This document shows, in pieces, positions 49,172 through 58,461 of a DNA stretch of 64,000 nucleotides. This DNA comes from Verrucomicrobiota bacterium (GTDB lineage Bacteria; Verrucomicrobiota; Verrucomicrobiia; Opitutales; Opitutaceae). Numbering within the stretch: the first letter of the stretch is position 1; each line of letters begins with the position of its first letter. The stretch is from NCBI GenBank assembly GCA_016222805.1, contig JACRQG010000008.1, positions 585,253 through 649,252 of the forward strand, in the 5' to 3' direction. Under the pieces are notes generated by a model, which was not told the origin of the DNA, ran no database searches, and was given only the letters and a program-made list of their open reading frames with translations. Made by a program: the position numbers and the translations under genes.

Positions 49172-52030
49172 ATGCCACCCACCCGACTCGCGGTCCGCTG
49201 GTTGAGTCCCTTCTTCCTGGTCGCGGCGCTTTCCGCCGCCGAGGCGGAGAAGGCCGCCCCGGCGTCGACACCATCCGTTCCTGCCGGAGACAGCACCGAT
49301 CCGGCGAGCCTGCGGGCCAAGGCCCTCCGCGGAAACGCGATCGCCCAGTACAACCTCGGCCTCGCCCACGCCCAGGCCGGCGCCCAGGGGTCGAAGGAAG
49401 ATCGGATCGAAGCCTTTGTCTGGCTGACCCTCGCTTCGGATGGCCGGTCCACCGGCCGCGCCCTCGAAAATGCCACCGCCCAGCTTTCACCCCTCGATCT
49501 CGTCGAGGGCCGGCGGCGCGTGGAGGCCCTGCGCGCCGCCCATCCCGCGCTGCGCGCCACGACCGCACCGGCCGGCGCGGCCAGGAGTGGACCCGAGCCG
49601 GCGACCCCGGGCACCGGCCTCGCGATCAAGCTGGGCCCGACCGAAACACCTCCTGCCGCCGCCGCGACCAGCGTCCCTCCGCCGGACACGGACCGCGAAG
49701 CCCGCAAGGCCGCCGAGCAACTCGCCGCCGCCCAACGCGAAGTCCGCCGCCTCGCGGCCGACCTGACCACCGCCCGATCCGAAATCGAACAGCTTCGCAA
49801 CTCCGTTTCACGCAGCGCGGGGGCCGAGAGCCGCGCCTCCGCGACCGAACAGTCGTTGCGCGAAGCCCAGGCCTCTCTCGCCAGTCAGTCCGAGCAACTG
49901 GCCGCTGCCCGCACCGAGGCGGCCAAGGCCCGCTCGCAGATCGCGCAGTTGGAATCCCAAGTCGGCGCCGCCCGCAAGGAACTGGCTGACGCCTCGGCGA
50001 CAACCGGCGCCGCCCGCAGCGCCGCTGAAGAACTGGAGCGCATGCGCACGGCTCTCGTCGACGCGCGGGAAACCCTCGCCCACACCCAGCGCCAACTCGA
50101 CGCCGCCGAGGCGGCCCGCGGGCAGGCGGCCTCCGCCCGCGATTCGCTCGCGGCCGAAGCCAACCGGGAAAAGGAGTCCCTGACGGCTACGCTGACCGCT
50201 GCGCGCAACGAAGCCGAAAGCCTGCGCTCCCGCCTTGTCGCGGCCGAGACGGCCCAGACGAGAGTGCCCGCGGCCGAGTTGGCAGCGGTGCGGGCCGAAG
50301 CCGCCACCAGAATCTCCGCCGCCGAGGCGGCCCTCGAAAAGTCCCGGACAGAGTCGGCAGATCTCCGCCGGCAACTGGCCGCCGTTCGGACAGAAGCCGC
50401 GGCCGCGGCCGACCAGCTCCAGGCCCGCAACGCCGACGTCGCCGCACTGGGTGCCACCCGGGACGAACTCGCCGCCGCTCAGGCCCGGCTTCGAGATCGG
50501 GAGAAAGAACTCGCGCAGCAGAAGCAGGAAGCGGCCGAACTGGCGAAACGCCTCGGCGTCGCCGAGACCGCGGCGTCGCGCGCCGCCGAACGGGAGACGG
50601 CGCTGCAGGCCGCGACCCGCGCCCGCGACGAAGCGCTGGAACAGCTCCGCGCCACCTCCGCCGCCCATGCCGCCGAAAAGGCCCGTCATGAGGAGCAACT
50701 GGCTGCCCGGACGACCGAGTTGGAGACCGCCCGTCGCACCGCCGCCTCGCTCCGTGACCAGGCTTCCGGCCGCGAAAACGAGGCGATGACGCGCGCGCAG
50801 GCCGACCTGGCCTCTGCCCGCCGCGAACTCGACGCCAGCCGCACCCAGTTGAAGGAAGTTCAGGCCCAAGCCTCCTCTCTCCGCGAAGAGATCACCCTGC
50901 TCCGCTCTTCCCGGCAGGAGGCGGAAGTCTCCGCGCGCTCCGCCGCCGACCGGATCACCACCCTCGAACAACGCCTGGCCGCGCTTTCCACGGAAAAAGA
51001 CACCCTTACCGCCCAGGTGGAACGCCTCTCCAGGCACCTCGCGGAAACCAGCGCGCTCGCCGAACGCCGCGCGGCCGAGGCCAGCCAGAGCACCCGCGCC
51101 GCGGCCGAAACCGAACGCCGTGTCCCCGCCCTTGAGACGTCGCTGCAACAGGCTCGGTCCGAACGCGACGCCGCTGTGACCCGGGTGGCTGACCTGGAGC
51201 GGGAGAAGGACCGCCTTGCCGCCGCGCACGCGACCATCCGCACCGAGTTGGAGTCCCTGCGTCCGCGCCTGTCCGCGGCCGAAGCCACCGGCGCCGAACT
51301 TGCTCGGCGCGCCGAAGGCGTCACCGGCCTGCAGGAGGAACTGCGCGCCACCCAAACCAAGCTGCGGGAAACGCTCGCCGCCCGGACCCGCGCCGAGGAA
51401 CGGTTGACCGCCCTGGAGGCCGCCAACGCGGAGTCTCGTCGCGAACTGGCCGCCGCCGCAGACCTCCGCTCGCAGGCGGAAAACCGGATCCGCACCCTCG
51501 AGGCCGAGCAGGCGGGCCTGCAGCGCCAGTCCCGCGACTCCGAAGAACAGGTCGCAGCCGTTACCCGCGCGGAGGCCGCCCGCGCCTCCGCCGAATCCAA
51601 ACTTGCGACGGCGCTTCGCTCCTACGAACTGGCGGTGAAGGAACGCGACGACCTTCAGCGCCGGGTCGGGGAGCTCGAAGCCCGCGCTGCCACACCCAGC
51701 CCGGCTCCCGCTGCGGCGGCACCTTCCTCGGGGGGCGGCGCGGCCCCTGCCCCGCGAATGGCCGTCACCGAAAGCCCCCCCGCCCCCCTGCGCCAGCCCC
51801 GCCGCCCCGCGGATACCGCCACGTTGGGGGCACCTTCCGCAACCCCCACTTCGGTCGCCCCCGCGCCGACCGTACGCCTCCACACTATTGCCGAAGGAGA
51901 GACGCTCTCCGCCATTTCCCGCCGGTACTACGGCACCGCCAACCGCTGGCCCGAGATACTCGCGGCCAACCGCGACACTGTGCGGGACGAACGCAGTTTG
52001 ATTGCTGGACGAACGTTGCGTATCCCCTAG
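49172..52030 (+). CDS. Exported coiled-coil protein with C-terminal LysM domain
   Basis: 952 aa from the ATG at 49172, which has a GGAG nine bases upstream; another ATG lies at 49154. The signal peptide is WLSPFFLVAALSAAEA. Residues about 45-100 look like one Sel1/TPR-type repeat (GNAIAQYNLGLAHAQAG, AFVWLTLASDG). Residues about 190-850 are an almost unbroken heptad-rich, Ala/Arg/Glu coiled coil. After a Pro/Ala linker, the last 50 residues are a LysM domain (LHTIAEGETLSAISRRYYG ... AGRTLRIP) that binds peptidoglycan. It could be a long periplasmic rod or spacer fixed to the wall. The next gene encodes a shorter lipoprotein of the same design. Confidence 0.85.
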   Translation: MPPTRLAVRWLSPFFLVAALSAAEAEKAAPASTPSVPAGDSTDPASLRAKALRGNAIAQYNLGLAHAQAGAQGSKEDRIEAFVWLTLASDGRSTGRALENATAQLSPLDLVEGRRRVEALRAAHPALRATTAPAGAARSGPEPATPGTGLAIKLGPTETPPAAAATSVPPPDTDREARKAAEQLAAAQREVRRLAADLTTARSEIEQLRNSVSRSAGAESRASATEQSLREAQASLASQSEQLAAARTEAAKARSQIAQLESQVGAARKELADASATTGAARSAAEELERMRTALVDARETLAHTQRQLDAAEAARGQAASARDSLAAEANREKESLTATLTAARNEAESLRSRLVAAETAQTRVPAAELAAVRAEAATRISAAEAALEKSRTESADLRRQLAAVRTEAAAAADQLQARNADVAALGATRDELAAAQARLRDREKELAQQKQEAAELAKRLGVAETAASRAAERETALQAATRARDEALEQLRATSAAHAAEKARHEEQLAARTTELETARRTAASLRDQASGRENEAMTRAQADLASARRELDASRTQLKEVQAQASSLREEITLLRSSRQEAEVSARSAADRITTLEQRLAALSTEKDTLTAQVERLSRHLAETSALAERRAAEASQSTRAAAETERRVPALETSLQQARSERDAAVTRVADLEREKDRLAAAHATIRTELESLRPRLSAAEATGAELARRAEGVTGLQEELRATQTKLRETLAARTRAEERLTALEAANAESRRELAAAADLRSQAENRIRTLEAEQAGLQRQSRDSEEQVAAVTRAEAARASAESKLATALRSYELAVKERDDLQRRVGELEARAATPSPAPAAAAPSSGGGAAPAPRMAVTESPPAPLRQPRRPADTATLGAPSATPTSVAPAPTVRLHTIAEGETLSAISRRYYGTANRWPEILAANRDTVRDERSLIAGRTLRIP

Positions 52031-52102
52031 CCTCGTAGTCTCCGCAACAACCGTCGATTGCCGACAGGATATTTTTCCCCACCTTCCTCCGGGCTTTACC
52101 CT

Positions 52103-53509
52103 ATGGGTGCACGGCGCAAACTCACGCTCCCCCCCCTTCTGCTCGTCCTGCTGCTCACCGCCGGATGCGGCTACGTCCATTTGGGCCGGTTGCCCGAACC
52201 GACGACCACCGTGGTCGGGGACGACAAGCTGATGAAGGAAAACGCCGACCTGCGGCTCGAGAAGAAGATGCTGCAGCAGGAACTCGCCCTCACGCGGTCG
52301 CAGGGCGACGCACTGCGGATGGCACTCCAGAACCGGGCGGCCGACGGCCAGACCACCAAGGACCTGGTGGAGAAGCTCGGCCAAACCACCCGGGAACTTA
52401 CCGCCCTGCGTGCCAGCTATGCGCAGCTTCAGGCCGAGAGAAACCAAGCGGTTTCCGCCGGCGCCGGAGCGGCGGACCTCAAGACCAAACTCGGCGCGAC
52501 CGAGGAGCAGCTGGCGACGGCCCTGCGCAACTACACCGAACTGCAGGGAGAAGTCACCAAACTCCGGGGCGAGATCGATCGCACGCGGACCGAAAACGTC
52601 GCGCTCACCGAGCAGGTGCGGGTCATCACGTCCAAGAACGAACAGGCCCAGGCCGCCCTGGCGCAGCTCAACTCCGATCTCCTCTCCCAAAAGGAGGCGC
52701 GCCAACGGGCCGAGCAGGACGCCGAGACCCTGCGCACCGAGCTGAAGTCCGTCGCGCCGAACTCCTCGCTCCTGGCCCAACAGCGGACCGGTGCGGCCGC
52801 GGAGGCCCGCTCGCTCGCCGCTGAACACGCCGCCGAAACCGCCGCGCTGAAGAAGGAGGTCGAGGAGATGCGCGCCAAGGCCGACGCCCTCGCCGCCGAG
52901 CGCGAGAAACTCACCCAGCAGCTTGCCACCAGCCGGCCGCCGCCGGCCGAACTCGCCACCGTCGAGGCCAAGCTCGCGACCGCCCTCGAAAGCGCGGCCC
53001 AGCTCCAGACCGAGAATTCCGATCTGAAGAACCAGCTCACCCAGTTGCGCCAGGGCGCCGCCGGATCCGCCGGCACCCAGTCGCTCCGCGACCAGCTGCG
53101 CGACACCCAGTCGCAGGTCAACTTGCTGGCCGAGGAAAACGCCCGCCTGAAGGACCGCCTGGTCTCGATGGTGACCGGCGCCCCCAGCCAGACTCCCGCG
53201 GCCAGCGCCATCGCTCCAGTCCCTGCCGCCTCCATGGGCGGGGGCGCCCCCTCCGGGATTGTCACGATCAAGCCGAGCCCCGTGACCGCCACCCTCGTGA
53301 CCACCGTGCCCGGATCCAAGTCCGCTCTCCCCGCCGCTGAGGGCGCCGGACCCCGCTTCCACGTCGTCACCGGCGGGGATACGCTGGCGAAGATCTCGGC
53401 CCGCTACTACGGGACCACCGCCCGCTGGGGCGACATCCTGGCCGCCAATCGCGACGTGCTCGGCGAGAACAACAACCTCGTCGTCGGTCGCACGCTGCGG
53501 ATTCCGTAG
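52103..53509 (+). CDS. Coiled-coil lipoprotein with C-terminal LysM domain
   Basis: 468 aa from the ATG at 52103. The lipoprotein signal is LLLVLLLTAGC (acylated Cys near residue 21). A heptad-rich helix runs over about 40-350, then a Pro/Ala/Gly linker, then LysM: FHVVTGGDTLAKISARYYG ... VGRTLRIP. The last 45 residues closely resemble those of the preceding protein, including WGDILAANRD versus WPEILAANRD, so the two are paralogues by domain. The design (lipid anchor at one end, wall binding at the other) suits a membrane-peptidoglycan tether. The pair is 72 bp apart and probably co-transcribed. Confidence 0.87.
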   Translation: MGARRKLTLPPLLLVLLLTAGCGYVHLGRLPEPTTTVVGDDKLMKENADLRLEKKMLQQELALTRSQGDALRMALQNRAADGQTTKDLVEKLGQTTRELTALRASYAQLQAERNQAVSAGAGAADLKTKLGATEEQLATALRNYTELQGEVTKLRGEIDRTRTENVALTEQVRVITSKNEQAQAALAQLNSDLLSQKEARQRAEQDAETLRTELKSVAPNSSLLAQQRTGAAAEARSLAAEHAAETAALKKEVEEMRAKADALAAEREKLTQQLATSRPPPAELATVEAKLATALESAAQLQTENSDLKNQLTQLRQGAAGSAGTQSLRDQLRDTQSQVNLLAEENARLKDRLVSMVTGAPSQTPAASAIAPVPAASMGGGAPSGIVTIKPSPVTATLVTTVPGSKSALPAAEGAGPRFHVVTGGDTLAKISARYYGTTARWGDILAANRDVLGENNNLVVGRTLRIP

Positions 53510-53580
53510 CCTGGCCGCCGGGGAGTTCCAGCCGTCGCCCCATCGTTGACCGGAAGCGGTGCGCGTCCCAGCTTCGGGCG

Positions 53581-55311
53581 ATGCACCCGTCACCCCGCGC
53601 CGCGCGCCTGGCTGCCTTTCTGCTGGTGGGCCTGGTTTCGTCCTCCGCCATTGCCCAGATCGATCGTGTCACCGGCCGGGCCTTCGCCACGCGTTCCGAA
53701 GTCATCGCCCAGCACGGAATGGTCTGCACGAGCCAACCGCTGGCGACGCAGGTTGGCCTCGACGTGCTGAAACAGGGCGGCACCGCCGTCGACGCGGCCA
53801 TCGCCGCCAACGCCGCCATCGGCCTGATGGAACCGACGGGCAACGGCATCGGCGGGGATCTCTTCGCCATCGTGTACGAGGCGAAGACCAAGCGGCTCCA
53901 CGGGCTCAACGCCTCGGGCCGCTCGCCGCTCGGGCTCAGCCGCGACGCGTTGCTGGCGGAGCTGGCGAAGCTCAAGCGCACGACGATCCCGCCACGCGGT
54001 TTCCTGCCGGTGTCCGTCCCGGGAACGGTCGATGGCTGGTTCATGTTGCACCGGAAGTTCGGCCGCCTGCCGATGAACCGGCTGCTGGCGCCGACGATCC
54101 GGTATGCGCGCGACGGCTTCCCGGTCAGTGAACTGATCGCCTACTACTGGGAGCGCAGCGTGCCGATCCTCGGCAAGGAGCCCGGGGCCTTTCTGGCCAC
54201 GTACGCCCCCGGCGGACGCGCCCCCGCCAAGGGGGAGATTTTCCGCAACCCGGACCTGGCCCGCACGCTCTCCCTGATCGCGGAAGGCGGGCGCGACGCC
54301 TTCTACCGCGGGGAGATCGCCCAACGCATCGACGCCTTCTTCACCGCCCAGGGAGGATGGCTGCGCAAGGTCGACCTCGAACGCCACACCTCGACCTGGG
54401 TCGACCCGTTGAGTGTCAACTACCGCGGGTACGACGTCTACGAGTTGCCGCCGAATGGCCAGGGCATCGCCGCGCTCCAGATGCTCAACATTCTCGAGGG
54501 TTTCGACCTTCGCGCCATGGGGTTCAACTCCCCCGATGCCCTGCACCTGATGATCGAAGCCAAGAAGCTGGCCTTCGAGGACCGCGCCAAGTTCTACGCC
54601 GATCCGGAGTTCTCGAAGATCCCGCTGCGCGGCCTGCTCTCCAAGGAATATGCCGCCCAACGCCGCGCCCTGATCTCCCGGGACCGCGCGGCCAAGACCT
54701 ACGACGCCGGCAACCCGGCCCTGCAGGAAGGTGACACGATCTACCTCACGACCGCCGATGCCGACGGCAACATGGTCTCGCTGATCCAGAGCAACTACCG
54801 CGGCATGGGCAGCGGCGTGGTGGTGCCGGGCCTCGGCTTCGGGTTCCAGAACCGCGGGGAGATGTTCACCCTCGTGCCCGGCCACGCCAACGACTACGCC
54901 CCGGGCAAGCGCCCCTTTCACACCATCATCCCCGCGTTCATCATGAAGGATGGAGCCCCGTGGCTCAGCTTCGGCCTGATGGGAGGGGCGATGCAACCCC
55001 AAGGGCACGTGCAGATCGTGGTCAACCTCATCGACTTTGGCATGAACGTGCAGGAGGCCGGCGATGCCGCGCGCTGGCAGCACGAAGGCTCGACCGACTA
55101 CGACACCCCGAAGATGACCACGGGCGGCTTCGTCTACCTCGAGAACGGCGTCCCGTGGGAAACCAAGGCGGAACTCCGCCGCCGCGGCCACGATCTGCGC
55201 ACCGACCTCGGCGGTTTCGGCGGCTACCAGGCCATCCAGTGGGACGCGAAGAACAAGGTCTTCCTCGGGGCCAGTGAAAGCCGGAAAGACGGCCAGGCCG
55301 CCGGCTGGTAG
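53581..55311 (+). CDS. ggt: Gamma-glutamyltransferase
   Basis: 576 aa, normal GGT length, with a signal peptide at 1-25 (LLVGLVSSSAIAQ). Marks are GMVCTSQPLATQVGLDVLKQ and GGTAVDAAIAANAAIGLMEP, then GNGIGGDLFAIVY. The autoprocessing and nucleophile Thr is most likely Thr386 in EGDTIYLTTADADGNMVSL, although the usual TTHxSVxD is changed to TIYLTTAD. NDYAPGKRPFHTIIPAF gives the substrate loop. It hydrolyses glutathione or gamma-glutamyl amides in the periplasm. The altered processing motif leaves open whether it cleaves itself normally. Confidence 0.9.
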   Translation: MHPSPRAARLAAFLLVGLVSSSAIAQIDRVTGRAFATRSEVIAQHGMVCTSQPLATQVGLDVLKQGGTAVDAAIAANAAIGLMEPTGNGIGGDLFAIVYEAKTKRLHGLNASGRSPLGLSRDALLAELAKLKRTTIPPRGFLPVSVPGTVDGWFMLHRKFGRLPMNRLLAPTIRYARDGFPVSELIAYYWERSVPILGKEPGAFLATYAPGGRAPAKGEIFRNPDLARTLSLIAEGGRDAFYRGEIAQRIDAFFTAQGGWLRKVDLERHTSTWVDPLSVNYRGYDVYELPPNGQGIAALQMLNILEGFDLRAMGFNSPDALHLMIEAKKLAFEDRAKFYADPEFSKIPLRGLLSKEYAAQRRALISRDRAAKTYDAGNPALQEGDTIYLTTADADGNMVSLIQSNYRGMGSGVVVPGLGFGFQNRGEMFTLVPGHANDYAPGKRPFHTIIPAFIMKDGAPWLSFGLMGGAMQPQGHVQIVVNLIDFGMNVQEAGDAARWQHEGSTDYDTPKMTTGGFVYLENGVPWETKAELRRRGHDLRTDLGGFGGYQAIQWDAKNKVFLGASESRKDGQAAGW

Positions 55312-55392
55312 GGAATCGCCCGCCGCAGGATTCTATCCCTTGACACCCCCCGTGCCGTTCGGCACTTCTGACCCTCTTTTTCGAAAAGAATC

Positions 55393-55530
55393 ATGAAACC
55401 TACATTCCGCCCGCACCGCAAGAAGCGCGCCCGAAAGATTGGTTACCGTGCCCGGATGGCTACCAAGGGCGGCCGCAAGGTCATCAAGTCCCGCCGCCGC
55501 AAGGGTCGCAAGCGCCTGACCGTCGTCTGA
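55393..55530 (+). CDS. rpmH: Ribosomal protein L34
   Basis: 45 aa: starts [20 protein letters not shown], then [20 protein letters not shown] and ends RLTVV. It is the basic L34 of the 50S subunit, of normal length. There is no Shine-Dalgarno match before the ATG even for this ribosomal gene. A TTGACA at 55340-55345 is a possible -35 box, without a good -10, and GTGCC-GTTC-GGCAC (55352-55365) forms a small hairpin. It begins the rpmH-rnpA-yidD-yidC run common in bacteria. Confidence 0.97.
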   Translation: MKPTFRPHRKKRARKIGYRARMATKGGRKVIKSRRRKGRKRLTVV

Positions 55531-55584
55531 TTGCCTGCCTTCTGCGTTCGCGCGTGGAGTCCCACCCGCCCGTTGCGACGGCCC

Positions 55585-56001
55585 ATGCGATTTCGTCCGG
55601 AGCAACATCTTCGCCGGCCGCGCGACATCCGCACCGTGCGCGAGTTGGGTCGGCGGTTTGACTGCCGCGCCTTCACCGTGTGGTGGATGACGCGGGGTTC
55701 CCTGCCTCCGGGCGCCCGCGGCGATCCCGCGGCCCTGCCCACCGTTTCACCGCTGTCCCATCCCCGCGTCTGCGTCATCGCCTCGACCGCGGCGGTGGGC
55801 CGGGCGGTGCATCGCAACCGGGCCCGGCGGCGCCTGCGGGAACTCTTCCGGCGCCATCAGGATGAACTTCCGCGCGACTGCGACCTGTTGCTGATCGCGC
55901 GCAGCGGCACCACGACGTGGCCGATGCCGGAACTCGAGAAACGGTTCTCTGAAGCCTGCCGGCAGGTCTCGGCGACCGGCGTCGTTACCGGCGAGAAATG
56001 A
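55585..56001 (+). CDS. rnpA: Ribonuclease P protein component
   Basis: 138 aa from the ATG at 55585 (the conventional [18 protein letters not shown] beginning). The RNA-binding RNR motif is [18 protein letters not shown]. It helps the RnpB RNA to cut the 5' leader of tRNA precursors. It follows rpmH by 54 bp, the standard order. Its TGA overlaps the yidD ATG (ATGA). The N-terminal insertion around [18 protein letters not shown] is longer than in E. coli. Confidence 0.93.
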   Translation: MRFRPEQHLRRPRDIRTVRELGRRFDCRAFTVWWMTRGSLPPGARGDPAALPTVSPLSHPRVCVIASTAAVGRAVHRNRARRRLRELFRRHQDELPRDCDLLLIARSGTTTWPMPELEKRFSEACRQVSATGVVTGEK

Positions 56002-56309
56002 TTCCGCGCCCGCTCCAGGCCACCGCCGCCGCGCTCCGCGCCGTGCCCGAACGCGCCCTGCTGTTTGCGCTCCGGGTCTACCAGCGCACCGTTTCGCCCG
56101 TGCTGCCGGTCATCACCTTGGGCGCCTGCGCCTGTCGTTTCAGCCCCACCTGTTCCCACTACGCCGCCGAGGCCATCCGCACGCACGGCGCCGCGACCGG
56201 GGTCCTGCTCGCCCTCAGCCGGCTGGTGCGCTGCACCCCGCTCCATCCCGGCGGCTTTGATCCCGTGCCTCCCCGGCGCCCGGCGCCGGTCTGTCACGGC
56301 GTCCGCTGA
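55998..56309 (+). CDS. yidD: Membrane protein insertion efficiency factor YidD
   Basis: 103 aa. The hallmark is [19 protein letters not shown], matching 'CRYxPTCSxYAxxA'. After it comes [17 protein letters not shown], also diagnostic. It is a small, membrane-associated protein that aids YidC-dependent insertion. It is coupled to rnpA by overlap and followed by yidC. Confidence 0.93.
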   Translation: MIPRPLQATAAALRAVPERALLFALRVYQRTVSPVLPVITLGACACRFSPTCSHYAAEAIRTHGAATGVLLALSRLVRCTPLHPGGFDPVPPRRPAPVCHGVR

Positions 56310-56360
56310 TTCTCCTCTTCTCTCCGCTCCCCCTCCGTTTTCCGCCCTCCGCCTTCCGTA

Positions 56361-58187
56361 ATGGACAAAAAGAACTTCACCATCGGCGCCCTCCTGCTCG
56401 TCGCGGCGTTCGCCCTGCTCTTCTTCGGCCCCCGCCCGGCACCCCAGGCGCCGGTTCCGGAAGCGCCCGCCCCCAAGGCGGCCCCTGGCGAACCGGCCGG
56501 GACCGCCGGATCCACGACCACCGCCGCCAGCCCTGCGACGCCGGCGGCCGCCGCGACCCCGCCCAACACGATGCTCGCCAACGTGCATCGCGACGCCGCC
56601 GACGCCCGCGTCGTCAAGCTCGAGAACGATTACATCTCGGCCCGTTTCACGGATTTCGGCGGGGCCGTGCGCGATGTCGCCTTCAAGAAGTACGCCGCGG
56701 TCCTCGACCATCCGGATCCGTACGTTTTCAACCTCCTGCACGAGGATCCGCTGCTCGCCTTCACCGACTACCCGGGGCTCGGCCGCACCACGCGTTACGA
56801 ACTCGTCAGCTCCTCGGCGACGGAAGTCGTCTTCCGCCACGTGCTCGACGGCAAGGTCGAGGTCACCCGCCGCTACCGTCTCACGCGCGAGGAGGAGAAG
56901 GGCGGCGACCCGTATCGGATCCACCACGAGACGACTTTCCGCAACCTCGGCGGCTCCACCCTGCCGCTCGGCAAGGCCTCCCTCAGTGTCGGCACCGCCG
57001 GCTTGATGGACGCCGCCGATGTCGGCCAGTACCTGAACATCGTCAGCTCCAACGGCAGCGACACGCAGTTCATCGAGCGCAGCGAACTGGAGGGCGGCGG
57101 GATCGGCTCCATCGTCGGCGCTGGCCGCCAGGCCGTGCCGCTGCTCGAGAAACCGGGCAATGTCGCGTGGGCCGGCGCCAAGAACCAGTTTTTCACCAGC
57201 ATCTACACCCCGGACAAACCCGCCGTGGGAGTCGCCGCCCGGCGGATCGAACTGCCGCCCTTTCCCAATTCCCAGCACCCGAACATCGGCATGTCCGGCG
57301 CCGCGCGCTTCGACCTGCCGGTCCTGGCGCCCAACGCCTCCGCCTCGCTCACCGGCCTGCTCTACGTCGGCCCGCAGGAGTACCGCCGGCTCGCCCGCTT
57401 CCAGGCCAACGAAGACCGCGTGCTTCCGTACACCCAGTACTTCTTCAACCGGATCTTCCTCAGCGGCTACGTCGCGCCCCTGCAGAACATCCTCCTCAAC
57501 ATGACTCACAACTGGGTCGGGAACTGGGGCGTCGCCGTCATCCTGATGACGCTCATCCTCAAGGTCGTCAGCCTGCCCTTCACGATCGCCGCCTCCCGCT
57601 CCGCCAAGAAGATGGCCAAGCTGCAGCCGGAGCTCCAGGTCATCCGCGAGAAATACAAGGACAACCCGCAGAAGCAGCAGCAGGCGACGATGGAGCTCTT
57701 CAAGGCCAAGAAGATTAACCCGCTCGGCGGCTGCATCCCGATCCTCATCACCTTCCCGCTCTTCATCGGCTTCTTCGCCATGCTGCAGTGCACGGCCGAG
57801 CTCCGGCTCCAGCCCTTCCTCTGGGCCCGGGACCTCGCCGCCCCCGACACCGTCGGCCACCTCTTCGGCATCCCCTGGCTGCCCATCAACATCATGCCGA
57901 TCCTCATGGGCGCCACCATGGTGATCCAGATGCGCCTCACGCCGACGCCGTCCGTCGACAACGTGCAGATGAAGATGATGAAGTTCATGCCGTACATCTT
58001 CACCCTTTTCTGCTACGGCTTCTCCTGCGCCCTCGCGCTCTACTCGACCATCAACGGTCTCTTCACCATCGGCCAGCAGCTCGTGATCAACCGCATGAAG
58101 GATCCCGAGGAAACCGTCCCCGCCACCGCTTCCGGCCCCGCCGGCCGGCCGGTGAAAAACGTCACGCCCGGGAAGAAGCACAAGTAG
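56361..58187 (+). CDS. yidC: Membrane protein insertase YidC
   Basis: 608 aa. N-terminal helix FTIGALLLVAAFALLFF, then a Pro/Ala linker, then the large periplasmic beta-sandwich domain (about 70-350). The insertase core has five helices: QNILLNMTHNWVGNWGVAVI, LKVVSLPFTIAASRSAKKM with the cytoplasmic coiled hairpin, and GGCIPILITFPLFIGFFAML. The C-terminal tail is Lys-rich (PGKKHK), usual for ribosome contact. It inserts inner-membrane proteins with or without SecYEG. It is the last gene of the rpmH cluster. Confidence 0.96.
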   Translation: MDKKNFTIGALLLVAAFALLFFGPRPAPQAPVPEAPAPKAAPGEPAGTAGSTTTAASPATPAAAATPPNTMLANVHRDAADARVVKLENDYISARFTDFGGAVRDVAFKKYAAVLDHPDPYVFNLLHEDPLLAFTDYPGLGRTTRYELVSSSATEVVFRHVLDGKVEVTRRYRLTREEEKGGDPYRIHHETTFRNLGGSTLPLGKASLSVGTAGLMDAADVGQYLNIVSSNGSDTQFIERSELEGGGIGSIVGAGRQAVPLLEKPGNVAWAGAKNQFFTSIYTPDKPAVGVAARRIELPPFPNSQHPNIGMSGAARFDLPVLAPNASASLTGLLYVGPQEYRRLARFQANEDRVLPYTQYFFNRIFLSGYVAPLQNILLNMTHNWVGNWGVAVILMTLILKVVSLPFTIAASRSAKKMAKLQPELQVIREKYKDNPQKQQQATMELFKAKKINPLGGCIPILITFPLFIGFFAMLQCTAELRLQPFLWARDLAAPDTVGHLFGIPWLPINIMPILMGATMVIQMRLTPTPSVDNVQMKMMKFMPYIFTLFCYGFSCALALYSTINGLFTIGQQLVINRMKDPEETVPATASGPAGRPVKNVTPGKKHK

Positions 58188-58206
58188 TCGGCGCCGGTCC
58201 CGGGCA

Positions 58207-58420
58207 GTCAGTATCCAGTAATCAGTAATCGGTATTCAGTAATCGGTATTCGAAACCAAGGCCGCTAGTCCGGGGGCCGTGGGTCGGGTTTCCGACCTTG
58301 CCCCCACCAGGACCGTCCCTCCCGTCCGTTCTACATTCCCACCCACCGCCCGCCGACCCCGAACCACCGATCACAAATCACCGATTACTGGATACTGACC
58401 ACTGATTACCGCTTACTGAA
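58207..58420. repeat. CAGTAATC-type inverted repeat element (family D)
   Basis: GTCAGTATCCAGTAATC (58207-58223) and GATTACTGGATACTGAC (58383-58399) are perfect 17-bp inverted arms. Both are extended by shorter CAGTAATCGGT/ACCGATTACTG iterations. The middle (58260-58365) holds no gene. The whole sits in the 274-bp gap between yidC and yebC. Similar AT-richer iterated motifs occur between genes in several phyla as dispersed repeats. Confidence 0.75.
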
Positions 58421-58461
58421 CCCCGATCACCGGCACCTGGTCACCACCCACCACTCTCAAC

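Noticed and set aside
49808-53593. 1261-codon open frame antisense to the two coiled-coil LysM genes
   Set aside because: Low-complexity Gly/Leu/Arg sequence that mirrors heptad codons of the sense genes; no start, signal or family features.
55312-55392. Replication origin next to rpmH-rnpA
   Set aside because: No dnaA gene and no cluster of DnaA boxes in the short leader or in neighbouring gaps.
55857-58181. 774-codon frame antisense to yidC and yidD
   Set aside because: The sense frames are unmistakable housekeeping proteins, and the antisense product has no recognisable domain.
58207-58420. CRISPR array suggested by iterated CAGTAATC units
   Set aside because: Units vary in length, lie in two inverted groups, have no uniform spacers, and no cas gene is nearby.
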